Assembly (NCBI RefSeq): GCF_002549775.1
Contig: NZ_NMTR01000002.1
Location: 34,654 to 98,653, forward strand
Source: Faecalibacterium langellae
Lineage (GTDB): Bacteria; Bacillota; Clostridia; Oscillospirales; Ruminococcaceae
DNA length: 64,000 nt
Reading direction: 5' to 3'
A model generated the notes under the pieces. That model was not told where the DNA came from. It searched no databases and saw nothing but the letters and a program-made list of their open reading frames with translations. Positions 22,832 through 31,217 of the stretch are shown piece after piece. The translations under genes and the position numbers were made by a program. How positions within the stretch are numbered: position 1 is the first letter of the stretch; the number at the start of each line of letters is the position of its first letter.

Positions 22832-24217
22832 ATGGAAAAAAGTAAGAAAAACAGGCTGTTTGGGCACCCGGCGGGCAAACGCCGCAGCGGGCCGAACCCG
22901 ACGCAGATCATCTGCGTGAGCTTTCTGGTGGTCATCACGCTGGGCACGCTGCTGCTCACCACACCTCTTGCCAGCAAGCAGGGCAGGCTGGGCGTGGTGG
23001 ATGCGCTGTTCACGGCCACCAGCGCCACCTGCGTCACCGGTTTGATCGTGCGGGACACCTGGACCCAGTTCTCTTACTTCGGGCAGGCCGTGATCCTGGT
23101 GCTCATTCAGGTGGGCGGCCTGGGCCTGGTCACCCTCACCAGCTTTTTTGCGCTGGCCATGCGGCGGCGCATGGGCTTCCGGGACCTGCGGCTGATGGGC
23201 GAGAGCGTCTCGGCGGACGGCTACGCGCAGGCAAAGGAAGTGCTGAAGACGGTGGTGGGCCTGGCGGCGCTGTTTGAAGGCATCGGCATCCTGCTGCTGC
23301 TGTTCGCCTTTGTGCCGCAGTTCGGGCTGGAGGGCATCTGGGTCAGCGTGTTCACGGCCATTTCGGCCTTCTGCAACGCGGGCTTTGACCTGTTCGGCCG
23401 GTTCGGTCAGTATTCCTCACTGGTGCCCTATGTGAGCAACTACTATGTACAGGCCGTTGTGATGTTCATGATCATTGCGGGCGGCCTGGGCTTTATGGTC
23501 TGGGTGGAGATCGGCCAATTCCACAAAAAGCACCGGCTGTCCCTGCAGGCGAAGGTGGTGCTGAGCTTCTCGGTGATCCTGTGGTTCGGCGGTGCGGCAC
23601 TCATCGCGCTGATGGAGTGGAACAACCCCGCCAGCATGGGGGGCTTGAGCGTGCCCGGCAAGCTGATGGCGGCCCTGTTCCAGTCCGTGTCCACCCGTAC
23701 TGCAGGCATGAACACCATCGACCTTGCCGCCTGCGGTCCCATCACCAAGCTGCTCATGAGCGTGCTGCAGTTCATCGGCGCGGCCCCCGGCTCCACGGGC
23801 GGCGGCGTGAAGGTGACCACCTTTGCGGTCATCATCCTGACCATCCGCAGTGTGGCCCAGGGCCGCGACGACTGCGTGATCGCGGAACACCACATCGAAT
23901 CGAAGACCGTGTACCGCGCCATGACCATCATCGTCATCGGTGCGCTGGCAGCTTTCGGCTCGGCGGTGGTGGTGTATTATAACACCTCGGACGCCGTGTC
24001 GGTCATCGACGCCATCTTTGAGTCCTGCTCGGCCTTCGGCACGGTGGGCCTGTCGGTGGGTGTCACCGGCCAGCTGAATACCGGCGCAAAGATCTTGTAT
24101 ATGCTGGTCATGTTCACCGGCCGCGTGGGCCCGGTGTCGCTGGCCATGAGCCTGACGGCAAAGCCGGACGACAACAAGCGGAAGATCATGCCGGTGGGCC
24201 ACATCAACGTGGGCTGA
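22832..24217 (+). CDS. TrkH/KtrB family potassium uptake protein
   Basis: ATG at 22832 (MEKSKKNRLFGHPAGK) follows GGAGGAG and gives 461 residues. The protein has the fourfold membrane-pore-membrane layout of TrkH/KtrB. The pore-loop filter segments are TSATCVTGLIV, FCNAGFDL, VSTRTAGMNT and AFGTVGLSVG, each with the conserved glycine. It moves potassium, probably with sodium, through the membrane and normally works with a cytosolic KtrA/TrkA ring, whose gene is not in the window. It stands alone between the tRNA-Arg locus and a strong terminator. The N-terminal 25 residues are unusually basic. Confidence 0.92.
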   Translation: MEKSKKNRLFGHPAGKRRSGPNPTQIICVSFLVVITLGTLLLTTPLASKQGRLGVVDALFTATSATCVTGLIVRDTWTQFSYFGQAVILVLIQVGGLGLVTLTSFFALAMRRRMGFRDLRLMGESVSADGYAQAKEVLKTVVGLAALFEGIGILLLLFAFVPQFGLEGIWVSVFTAISAFCNAGFDLFGRFGQYSSLVPYVSNYYVQAVVMFMIIAGGLGFMVWVEIGQFHKKHRLSLQAKVVLSFSVILWFGGAALIALMEWNNPASMGGLSVPGKLMAALFQSVSTRTAGMNTIDLAACGPITKLLMSVLQFIGAAPGSTGGGVKVTTFAVIILTIRSVAQGRDDCVIAEHHIESKTVYRAMTIIVIGALAAFGSAVVVYYNTSDAVSVIDAIFESCSAFGTVGLSVGVTGQLNTGAKILYMLVMFTGRVGPVSLAMSLTAKPDDNKRKIMPVGHINVG

Positions 24218-24242
24218 GGCACTTGCCGCAAAAACAGACAAT

Positions 24243-24291
24243 GCAAAACCTCCCGGTGCGGGGCGATCGGCCTGCACCGGGAGGTTTTTGC
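24243..24291 (+). terminator. Terminator after the potassium transporter gene
   Basis: GCAAAACCTCCCGGTGC pairs with GCACCGGGAGGTTTTTGC. T- and A-runs within the arms make it work on both strands. Confidence 0.85.
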
Positions 24292-24320
24292 ATATTCGTA
24301 TGGGAACAGGGGAGAGGCCC

Positions 24321-24863
24321 TTACTCGACCGGGTGATACTCCCGGAACAGCAGTACGGCAAACACCGCGCACAGCGCCCCGCCGCCCAGCATCCAGACGG
24401 GCAGGGCCGTCCGCTCCATGCACAGCAGCATGACCTTGCGCATGTAGCCCTGCCCCTGATAGGCTTCCCGCACGCAGACCATGCCCACATAGATGCAGGG
24501 CTTCTTCTCCTTTTTCAGCACATCTTCCAGCGAAGGGCCGCCCTGCGAGATCGCCTTTGCAAAGCGGATGATCTCCCGCAGGTTCATGGAGCGGCGGATC
24601 CCCTGCAGCAAAAGCCTTGCGGCGTGGAAGCTCACCTTCTGCCCCGGCAGCTTATAGGCGATGTACCCTTCGCCGCGCTCACTGGTCGTGTGCAGAAAGC
24701 CGTCGGCCAGTACGCAGCGCACGAAACCGCAGATGTATTCTGCAGCGGTGTCCGGGCTGCGGAAGCAGGCGATCAGGCCCTTTTTCTCCGGGCCGTAGTC
24801 ATAATAACCGAATGCATGGCCAATGGCCTGGATACTGGCTTCGTCCATTTCTTTTACAAGCAT
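24321..24863 (-). CDS. GNAT-like acetyltransferase with hydrophobic C-terminus
   Basis: ATG at 24863 (MLVKEMDEASIQAIGHAFGY) follows AGAGG and gives 180 residues. The segment CIYVGMVCVREAYQGQGYMRKVM resembles the acetyl-CoA-binding motif A of GNAT enzymes. The usual C-terminal GNAT strands are replaced by a 20-residue hydrophobic stretch (LPVWMLGGGALCAVFAVLLF) and the end REYHPVE, so the protein may be truncated, frameshifted or membrane-tethered. Substrate unknown. It is transcribed toward the shared terminator with the potassium transporter gene. Confidence 0.55.
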   Translation of the reverse strand: MLVKEMDEASIQAIGHAFGYYDYGPEKKGLIACFRSPDTAAEYICGFVRCVLADGFLHTTSERGEGYIAYKLPGQKVSFHAARLLLQGIRRSMNLREIIRFAKAISQGGPSLEDVLKKEKKPCIYVGMVCVREAYQGQGYMRKVMLLCMERTALPVWMLGGGALCAVFAVLLFREYHPVE

Positions 24864-25002
24864 GATTCTGCCTCTTTTCTTTTTCATATTCCGTAGAACG
24901 CGGGGGCCTGTGCCGCCGATCCCCGCAGCCGCATGATGGTTATTCAAAACTAACCATAGCGCAGCACAGAAGTCCGCCCGTTGCAAGGCAAAACGAAAGC
25001 CG

Positions 25003-25020
25003 CCGGGTTCAAATCCCGCT
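25003..25020 (+). repeat. 18-bp copy of the tRNA-Pro 3' region, inverted
   Basis: GGGTTCAAATCCCGCTGC on the plus strand is identical to the T-arm and acceptor start of tRNA-Pro, which lies 55 bp away on the minus strand. It is not part of a foldable tRNA here. Confidence 0.7.
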
Positions 25021-25029
25021 GCATAAAAA

Positions 25030-25067
25030 GAAAAAAGCTCAGCACACAAATGTGTGTTGAGCTTTTT
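25030..25067 (-). terminator. Terminator after tRNA-Pro
   Basis: AAAAAAGCTCAGCACACA pairs with TGTGTTGAGCTTTTTT (one G-T pair). It directly follows the encoded CCA and is symmetric enough to work in both directions. Confidence 0.85.
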
Positions 25068-25143
25068 TGGTCGGAGCAGCGGGATTTGAACCCACGGCCT
25101 CCTCGTCCCGAACGAGGCGCGCTACCAACTGCGCTATGCCCCG
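25068..25143 (-). tRNA. tRNA-Pro (anticodon CGG)
   Basis: The cloverleaf has acceptor CGGGGCA/TGCTCCG, anticodon stem CCTCG/CGAGG with loop TTCGGGA, the T loop TTCAAAT and an encoded CCA at the 3' end. Confidence 0.95.
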
Positions 25144-25177
25144 AAAATACCGCAGCCAGTTGAGACTGCGGTTTTCT

Positions 25178-25251
25178 TGGTTGGGGATGAGAGAATCGAA
25201 CTCCCACAAGTAGAGTCAGAGTCTACCGCACTACCACTATGCAAATCCCCA
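25178..25251 (-). tRNA. tRNA-Gln (anticodon CTG)
   Basis: The cloverleaf has acceptor TGGGGAT/ATCCCCA, anticodon stem GTAGA/TCTAC with loop CTCTGAC, the T loop TTCGATT and an encoded CCA. It lies 34 bp upstream of tRNA-Pro on the same strand; a small hairpin (CCGCAG/CTGCGG) separates them. Confidence 0.93.
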
Positions 25252-25519
25252 TGATTTTGTTCTGCCCTCAGCGCCGTGCGCTGCTGACAAGGGATATTAT
25301 ACCCGAAAGGGTCAGGCTTGTCAACCATTTTTTCGTTTTTTCCGCAAAAGATTTCTCGGCGCAAAAAACCGGCCGTAAGGGCGTGTAAATTTTCGGTGCT
25401 TCTCTTGACACCGGCCTTCATCGGGAATACTCTTATATTATAAAAAGGCAGCTTCCCGGGCAGACTTTGTTTTGCGCAGCACGCCCGGCGCTGAATACCA
25501 GATGAAAGAGGGCTTTTGA

Positions 25520-26599
25520 ATGAAAAAACGTGTTGGAATCCTGACCTCCGGCGGCGACTGTCCGGGTCTGAACGCCACCATCCGCGGCGTAGCAAAAGCA
25601 CTGTACGCCCGCATGGGTGAGAATGTGGAGATCGTGGGCATCCTGAACGGCTACAGCGGCCTCATCAACGGCGACTATAAGGAAATGTGCGAGGACGACT
25701 TCCGCGGCATCCTGACGCTGGGCGGCACCATTCTGGGCACAAAGCGCACCCCGTTCAAGATGATGCGCGTGGTGGAGGACGACAACATTGACAAAGTCGC
25801 CGCCATGAAAAAGACCTATAAGGATGCCAAGCTGGACTGCCTGCTGTGCCTGGGCGGCAACGGCACCCACAAGACGGCAAACCTGCTCTCACAGGAGGGC
25901 CTGAACATCATTGGTCTGCCCAAGACCATCGACAACGACATCTACGGCACCGACGTCACCTTCGGCTTTCACACCGCTGTGGACATTGCCACCGACGTCA
26001 TCGACCGCATCCACACCACCGCCGGCAGCCACAGCCGCGTGATGTGCATTGAGATCATGGGCAACAAGGCCGGCTGGCTGACCCTCTATTCCGGCATTGC
26101 AGGCGGTGCGGATATCATCCTGCTGCCTGAGATGCCCTACGACATCGACCGCGTGTGCGATGCCGTGGAGCGCCGCGCCAAAAAGGGCTCCAACTTCTCC
26201 ATCATCGCGGTGGCCGAGGGTGCCATGAACTGCGAGGAAGCCCGCATGAAGCGCAAGGACTGGATGGCAAAGCGCGCCGAGGCAGGCGTTGGCACCACCG
26301 CCACCAACCGCATCGCCCAGGCTGTGCAGAAGAAGACCGGCATGGAGACCCGCGTGTGCATCCCGGGCCACATGCAGCGCGGCGGCAGCCCCAGCGCCTA
26401 CGACCGCGTGCTGGCCACCCAGTTCGGCAGCTACGCGGCAAAGCTGGTGGAGATCGAGCGCTACGGCGTGACGGTGGCCATGGTGAACCGCCACGTCACC
26501 GAGAACCGCCTGGCCGACATTGCCGGCAAGACCCGCAATGTGCCCGAAGGCTGCGAGCTGCTCACCGTTGCCCGCCGCATGGGCATCAGCCTGGGTTGA
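25520..26599 (+). CDS. pfkA: 6-phosphofructokinase
   Basis: This 359-residue enzyme phosphorylates fructose 6-phosphate to the 1,6-bisphosphate in glycolysis. The N-terminal nucleotide motif GILTSGGDCPGLNA, the substrate motif PKTIDNDI with the catalytic aspartates, and the sugar-phosphate loop MGNKAGWLT are present. The donor-site residues read GGNGTHKTA: Gly follows GGN as in ATP enzymes, while PKTID (not PGTID) is the form seen in PPi-dependent and group III enzymes. The phosphoryl donor is therefore uncertain. It starts at ATG 25520 after GAAAGAGGG. A MITE-like repeat follows the stop. Confidence 0.92.
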   Translation: MKKRVGILTSGGDCPGLNATIRGVAKALYARMGENVEIVGILNGYSGLINGDYKEMCEDDFRGILTLGGTILGTKRTPFKMMRVVEDDNIDKVAAMKKTYKDAKLDCLLCLGGNGTHKTANLLSQEGLNIIGLPKTIDNDIYGTDVTFGFHTAVDIATDVIDRIHTTAGSHSRVMCIEIMGNKAGWLTLYSGIAGGADIILLPEMPYDIDRVCDAVERRAKKGSNFSIIAVAEGAMNCEEARMKRKDWMAKRAEAGVGTTATNRIAQAVQKKTGMETRVCIPGHMQRGGSPSAYDRVLATQFGSYAAKLVEIERYGVTVAMVNRHVTENRLADIAGKTRNVPEGCELLTVARRMGISLG

Positions 26600-26604
26600 T
26601 TTTT

Positions 26605-26876
26605 ATTTGAAATGGCCTCCGCGATGCTCTGGCCATATTCAGCGGAAAATTTATAGTTTTATTTGTAATTCCAGAAAATCTGCGGATTTTCTGGAATTAC
26701 TTTTTCACGGGAGGAGCCCAAACCGGCAGATGCTTCAAAAACAAAATGCCGTTTTTTGTTACGACTTTTCCAGTGAAAATGCAAATCCCGGCAGACCGCA
26801 GTCTGCCGGGATTTGCGCTATCAAAAAGAAAAATTCCGCTGAATATGGCCAGAGTGCAACGGCGGCCATTCAAAAT
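26605..26876. mobile_element. MITE-like repeat, copy 1
   Basis: A 272-bp non-coding unit has imperfect 45-bp terminal inverted repeats containing CTCTGGCCATATTCAGCGG at both ends. Two perfect internal hairpins lie at 26665-26700 and 26781-26816. A related copy is at 56377-56613. It fills the gap between pfkA and the convergent D-lactate dehydrogenase gene and may also serve as their terminator. Confidence 0.75.
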
Positions 26877-26891
26877 CGTCCGCCTGCCAAA

Positions 26892-27887
26892 TCAAAGATT
26901 CGTTACATCGTGCCGGGTGGGCTGGCCTTTCGCAAAGGCGTCCGCGCTTTCCAGCACGCCGCGCACCATGCTCTCCACATCTTCTTCGGTGTAGAAAGCC
27001 GTGTGGTCGGTCAAAATCACGTTGGGCATGCTGCGCAGGGCGGCCAGCTCCGGGTTCGGGATCACATCGCCCATGCGGTTATAGTAGTACAGGCCGTTCT
27101 CGTTTTCCAGCACGTCCAGCGCTGCGCCGCCCAGTTTGCCGCTCTCCAGCCCGGCGATGAGGGCATCGCTGTCGATCAGCTTGCCGCGGGCCGTGTTGAT
27201 GATCACTGCGCCCGGCTTCATGGTCTCAATGGCCTTTGCGTCGATGAGGTGATGGTTCTCTGCGGTGGCGTTGGTGTGCAGGGTGATGACGTCGCACTCT
27301 TTCAGCAGGGTTTCCAGCGGCACATACTCCGCGATCTTCTTCACGTCCTCGTTCGGGTACAGGTCGTAGGCCAGCAGGCGGCAGCCAAAGCCGGACAGGT
27401 GCTGCAGCACGGTGCGGCCGATGCGCCCGGTGCCGATGACGCCCACCGTGCAGCCCGAGATATCCCGGCCGATCTTGCCCTTCAGTGAGTAGTCCTGGGC
27501 TTCGCCGCGCTTGAGGATGTGGCCCGCCTTGCGCAGGCTCATCAGCATGAGCATGATGGCAAAGTTCGCCACGCCGTTGGGCGGGTAGTCCACATTGGCC
27601 ACCTTCATGCCCAGGGCCCGGGCCGTCTCGCGGTCCACATGGTCGTAGCCGATGGAGCGGCAGCAGATGCTCTTGATCCCCAGCTCGTGGAAGCGCTTCA
27701 CCATGGGGGCGCTCATGTCGCAGGGCGTCACCGACACGGCGTCGTAACCCTTTGCCAGCTCTGCGTTTTCCAGCGTGGGGTAGTCCTGCGAGTAACCAAA
27801 TTCAATGTCCATCTGCGGTGCCAGCCGCTGCGCGATGCCCAGCTCATCGTAGGGGCGCAGAGTGTAGAAAAAAACTTTTGTCGCCAT
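26892..27887 (-). CDS. D-lactate dehydrogenase (2-hydroxyacid dehydrogenase family)
   Basis: ATG at 27887 (MATKVFFYTLRPYDELG) follows GGGAGG and gives 331 residues, the usual size for D-LDH. The NAD-binding motif GVIGTGRIGRTV is central. The catalytic triad is visible as the Arg in INTARGKLID, the Glu in the LDVLENENG region and the His in LTDHTAFYTEE. The sequence CCRSIGYDHVD in the substrate domain is typical of fermentative D-LDH. It should reduce pyruvate to D-lactate with NADH, an end product expected for Faecalibacterium. It converges on pfkA. Confidence 0.9.
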   Translation of the reverse strand: MATKVFFYTLRPYDELGIAQRLAPQMDIEFGYSQDYPTLENAELAKGYDAVSVTPCDMSAPMVKRFHELGIKSICCRSIGYDHVDRETARALGMKVANVDYPPNGVANFAIMLMLMSLRKAGHILKRGEAQDYSLKGKIGRDISGCTVGVIGTGRIGRTVLQHLSGFGCRLLAYDLYPNEDVKKIAEYVPLETLLKECDVITLHTNATAENHHLIDAKAIETMKPGAVIINTARGKLIDSDALIAGLESGKLGGAALDVLENENGLYYYNRMGDVIPNPELAALRSMPNVILTDHTAFYTEEDVESMVRGVLESADAFAKGQPTRHDVTNL

Positions 27888-28016
27888 AAATTTCCCTCCC
27901 AGTCCAGTTTGCCCCATTGTAACACGTTTTGCGCTGCTGCGCGCAGATTTCGTCGTGAATTTTGTTCATCTCCGGCGTGAGAACGCATATTTCCATGCAG
28001 ATGCTGGAAAAAACGG

Positions 28017-28045
28017 TTGTAAATTGTCGGAAAAGAGGGTATGAT
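28017..28045 (+). promoter_or_regulatory. Promoter of pepT
   Basis: TTGTAA (28017-28022) and TATGAT (28040-28045) are 17 bp apart, 49 bp before the pepT start. Confidence 0.65.
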
Positions 28046-28093
28046 AAAAGAACTGGGAAGTATACATCAATAAATCAAAAAGGAGTGTGCCTT

Positions 28094-29311
28094 ATGCGCG
28101 CTTATGAACGGCTTTTGAACTATGTCCGGGTGCACACCACCTCGGACGAAAACTCCGGCACCCATCCTTCTGCGGCGCGGGAGTTCGACCTCGCCCGTCA
28201 GCTGGTGGAGGAGATGAAAGCACTTGGCCTGGAGGATGCCCGTGTGGACGAGCACTGCTATGTCTACGGCACTCTGCCCGCCACCCCGGGCTGCGAAGAC
28301 AAGCATGCCCTGGGCCTGATCGCGCACATGGACACCGCCGACGACGCCAGCGGTGAGAACGTGCAGCCCATCGTGTGGGAGAACTACAACGGCGGCGAGG
28401 TGACCCTGCCCGCCACCGGCATGGTGATGAAGCCCTCGGTCTTCCCCTTCCTGAGCAGCATGAAGGGCGAGACCCTCATCACCTCGGACGGCACCACCCT
28501 GCTGGGTGCCGACGACAAGGCCGGCATCGCCGAAATTCTGACCGCTGTGGAAACGCTGCAGGAAAAGGGCCTGCCCCACGGCAAGCTGTGCATCGCCTTC
28601 ACCCCGGACGAGGAGATCGGCGAGGGGGCTGAGCTGTTCGATATCCCGGGCTTCGGGGCCGACTTTGCCTACACCGTGGACGGCGGCGACGCCGGTTCCA
28701 TTGAGTATGAGAACTTCAACGCCGCGTCTGCCACCGTGACGGTCCACGGCTTCTCGGTGCACCCCGGCACCGCCAAGGGCACCATGATCAACGCTTCCAA
28801 CGTGGCCATGGAGTTCCACGGTTCGCTGCCCGTCACTGCCCGGCCCGAGACCACCGAGGGCCGCCAGGGCTTCTACCACCTGTGCCAGATGTACGGAGAC
28901 GTGACCACCGCCAAGCTGGGTTACATCCTGCGCGACCACGACGCCGCCAAGCTGCAGTTCAAAAAGGACAACATGCTGGACATTGCCGAGTTTTTGAACG
29001 GCAAGTACGGCGAGGGCACCGTGGAGGTGGAGATCAAGGACAGCTACCGCAACATGCTGGAAAAGATCAAACCGCATTTCCACCTGGTGGAAACAGCCCG
29101 CAAGGCCACCCGCATGGCAGGCCTTGAGCCGGAGGAGATCCCCGTGCGCGGCGGCACCGACGGTGCCATGCTGAGCTGGAAAGGTCTGCCCTGCCCGAAC
29201 CTGGGCACCGGCGGCTTCAACTTCCACGGCGTGTGCGAGTGCATCACCGCCGAGCGCATGGACCGCTGCACCGAGATCTTGCTGAATATCATCGGGCTGT
29301 ACGCGGAATAA
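28094..29311 (+). CDS. pepT: Peptidase T (tripeptide aminopeptidase)
   Basis: ATG at 28094 (MRAYERLLNYVRVHTTSDEN) after AAGGAG gives 405 residues, matching PepT. The M20 metal site is seen in LIAHMDTADD, GADDKAG, TPDEEIGEG and the late NFHGVCE; the dimerization domain lies at about 205-320 (SVHPGTAKGTMINA). It removes N-terminal residues from tripeptides in the cytoplasm as part of peptide use. It is a single-gene unit with its own promoter and terminator. Confidence 0.94.
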   Translation: MRAYERLLNYVRVHTTSDENSGTHPSAAREFDLARQLVEEMKALGLEDARVDEHCYVYGTLPATPGCEDKHALGLIAHMDTADDASGENVQPIVWENYNGGEVTLPATGMVMKPSVFPFLSSMKGETLITSDGTTLLGADDKAGIAEILTAVETLQEKGLPHGKLCIAFTPDEEIGEGAELFDIPGFGADFAYTVDGGDAGSIEYENFNAASATVTVHGFSVHPGTAKGTMINASNVAMEFHGSLPVTARPETTEGRQGFYHLCQMYGDVTTAKLGYILRDHDAAKLQFKKDNMLDIAEFLNGKYGEGTVEVEIKDSYRNMLEKIKPHFHLVETARKATRMAGLEPEEIPVRGGTDGAMLSWKGLPCPNLGTGGFNFHGVCECITAERMDRCTEILLNIIGLYAE

Positions 29312-29350
29312 AAACAGACGCGGCTCAAAAACAGAAGAAATACCCAAAAA

Positions 29351-29386
29351 GTCCGGGAGAGCACAGCGCTTTCCCGGGCTTTTTTG
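29351..29386 (+). terminator. Terminator after pepT
   Basis: A GC-rich stem (TCCGGGAGAGC against GCGCTTTCCCGG) is followed by TTTTTT. Confidence 0.7.
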
Positions 29387-29396
29387 CTGCTGTTTT

Positions 29397-30236
29397 TTAC
29401 AGGATGGACATGAACCACTCAACAGTCTTGGGGTCGTAGTGGGAGAAGAACAGGCTTTCGCCGCCGTCCAGTGCTTCAATGGCAGCCATATCCTCGGCGG
29501 AGAGGGTGAAATCGAACAGCTCGAAGTTCTGCTGCATCCGCTCCTTGTGGACCGATTTCGGGATAATGACCACGTCGCTCTGCAGCAAAAAGCGCAGGGC
29601 GGTCTGGGCGGCAGTCTTGCCGTACTTGGCACCGATGGCGGTCAGCACGGGGTTGGTGAACATATCCTTGCGGCCCTCGGCAAAGGGACCCCAGGATTCG
29701 ATCTGGCAGCCGTACTTCTTCAGGTATTCCCTGGCCAGCTTCTGCTGCTGGAAGACATGGGTCTCGATCTGGTTCACGGCGGGCTTCACGCTGGCGAAGT
29801 GCTGGATGTCCAGATAGCGGTCAGGGCCAAAGTTGGAAACGCCGATGGCACGGATCTTTCCGGCGCTGTAGAACTCCTCCATGGCGCGGTAGGTGCCGTA
29901 ATAATCGCCGAAGGGCTGGTGGATCAGCAGCAGGTCCAGGTAATCGGTCTGCAGCTTGCGCATGGACTCCTCAATGGAAGCCTTGGCCTTTTCGTAACCG
30001 GCGTTGGTGATCCACACCTTCGTGGTCAGGAAGAACTCCTCGCGGGGCAGGCCGCACGCAGCCAGCGCTTCGCCCACGCCTTCCTCGTTGCCGTAGGCCT
30101 GGGCCGTGTCGATGCTGCGGTAGCCCACGTCGATGGCGTCCAGCACGCAGCGTTTGGTGTCCTGCGGCGGGGTCTGGTAGACGCCGTAGCCCAGCTTCGG
30201 CATCTTGATGCCGTTGTTCAGTGTAACGTATTCCAT
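29397..30236 (-). CDS. Aldo/keto reductase
   Basis: This 279-residue protein shows the full AKR catalytic tetrad Asp43, Tyr48, Lys73 and His106 (IDTAQAYGNEEG, LTTKVW, LLIHQPF). It also has the NADPH-binding VIIPKSVHKERMQQN. It is a cytosolic NADPH-dependent reductase of aldehydes or ketones; the substrate is not evident. It is divergent from a LysR-type regulator with a 128-bp shared intergenic region, so LysR control is likely. Confidence 0.92.
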   Translation of the reverse strand: MEYVTLNNGIKMPKLGYGVYQTPPQDTKRCVLDAIDVGYRSIDTAQAYGNEEGVGEALAACGLPREEFFLTTKVWITNAGYEKAKASIEESMRKLQTDYLDLLLIHQPFGDYYGTYRAMEEFYSAGKIRAIGVSNFGPDRYLDIQHFASVKPAVNQIETHVFQQQKLAREYLKKYGCQIESWGPFAEGRKDMFTNPVLTAIGAKYGKTAAQTALRFLLQSDVVIIPKSVHKERMQQNFELFDFTLSAEDMAAIEALDGGESLFFSHYDPKTVEWFMSIL

Positions 30237-30364
30237 AGCAAATGCCTCCTGTTTTCCGGTTTTGGGTGAAGTGTGTTTCTGGCACTACTTTACAACAGAT
30301 CGGCAAAAATGTAAAATATCAATAGTGGAAACTGCTTTTCACAAAATGAAATGTGAGGTGTGCA

Positions 30365-31177
30365 ATGCTGGATCTGAATGAACTGCAGCAGCTGGTGGAT
30401 TTTGCGGACCTGGGCACCCTTTCCAAAGTGGCGGAAAAGGGTCACATCTCCACCCCGTCCATCACCCGCAGCATGAAAAATGTGGAGGAACACTTCGGCG
30501 TGCCGCTGTTCACCCGCAGCAAAAACCGCATTGAGCTGAACGACACCGGCCGGGAGGCGGTGGCGGCAGCCCGCAAGCTGCTGGCCGAAGCGGAGCAGGC
30601 GGTCCGCCAGGTGCAGGCCTTCGACCAGCGCCGCCGCACGCTGGTGGTGCGCTCCTGCGCCCCGGCCCCGCTGTGGGAACTGCTGCCGAAGCTCAGCGCC
30701 GCCTGCCCGGGCATGACCATTGCTTCCAGCATTGGCCAGAACGAGGAAGTGCTCGCCGCATGGCGGCAGGGCGGGTGCGACATGGCGGTGCTCCCGTTCC
30801 GGCCGGAGGCGGAAGACGGCACCGCAGTGCAGGAATTCATGCACGAAAAGCTCTTTGTCTGCGTGCCGCCCGGCCACGAGCTGGCCCGCCGCGAAAGCCT
30901 GAGCTTTGCCGAGATCAACGGCTTCAATTTCCTGCTGCGCACGGAACTTGGCTTCTGGGATACGCTCTGCCGCCAGAAGATGCCGTCTTCCCGCTTTCTG
31001 GTGCAGACGGACGAGTTTGCCTTCGATGCACTGGTGGCGTCCTCCTCGCTGCCGTGCTTCACCACCGATTACTTCAAGAATGCCCGGGAACGCTACCCGG
31101 GGCGGGTGTTCCTCCCGCTGCGGGACCCGGAAGCGGACGTGACCTTTTACGTTCTGCAGCGGGCGCAGAAAAAATAA
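30365..31177 (+). CDS. LysR family transcriptional regulator
   Basis: ATG at 30365 (MLDLNELQQLVDFADLG) after GAGGTG gives 270 residues. The N-terminal winged helix (about 1-60) has the LysR pattern TLSKVAEKGHISTPSITRSMKN, then FGVPLFTRSKNRIELNDTG. The effector domain (about 90-265) has the substrate-binding fold; the C-terminal portion is shorter than in typical 290-300 residue members. Its divergence from the aldo/keto reductase gene suggests it controls that gene and itself. Confidence 0.92.
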   Translation: MLDLNELQQLVDFADLGTLSKVAEKGHISTPSITRSMKNVEEHFGVPLFTRSKNRIELNDTGREAVAAARKLLAEAEQAVRQVQAFDQRRRTLVVRSCAPAPLWELLPKLSAACPGMTIASSIGQNEEVLAAWRQGGCDMAVLPFRPEAEDGTAVQEFMHEKLFVCVPPGHELARRESLSFAEINGFNFLLRTELGFWDTLCRQKMPSSRFLVQTDEFAFDALVASSSLPCFTTDYFKNARERYPGRVFLPLRDPEADVTFYVLQRAQKK

Positions 31178-31180
31178 AAA

Positions 31181-31211
31181 CCACGGATGCACAGCCCGGG
31201 TGCACCCGTGG
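31181..31211. terminator. Bidirectional terminator between convergent genes
   Basis: CCACGG/CCGTGG with an inner TGCA/TGCA pairing forms a stem between the LysR gene and the minus-strand hydrolase-like gene. T-rich sequence lies on the plus side and A-rich sequence on the other. Confidence 0.6.
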
Positions 31212-31217
31212 AGATCG

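Noticed and set aside
23417..24490. Long open frames antisense to the potassium transporter, pfkA, the cobalamin genes and metK
   Set aside because: These are mirror frames of GC-rich genes, with His/Ala/Gly-rich translations and no family resemblance.
24950..25020. A possible plus-strand tRNA ending in GGGTTCAAATCCCGCTGC
   Set aside because: No acceptor, D or anticodon stem can be formed upstream; only the T-arm fragment matches.
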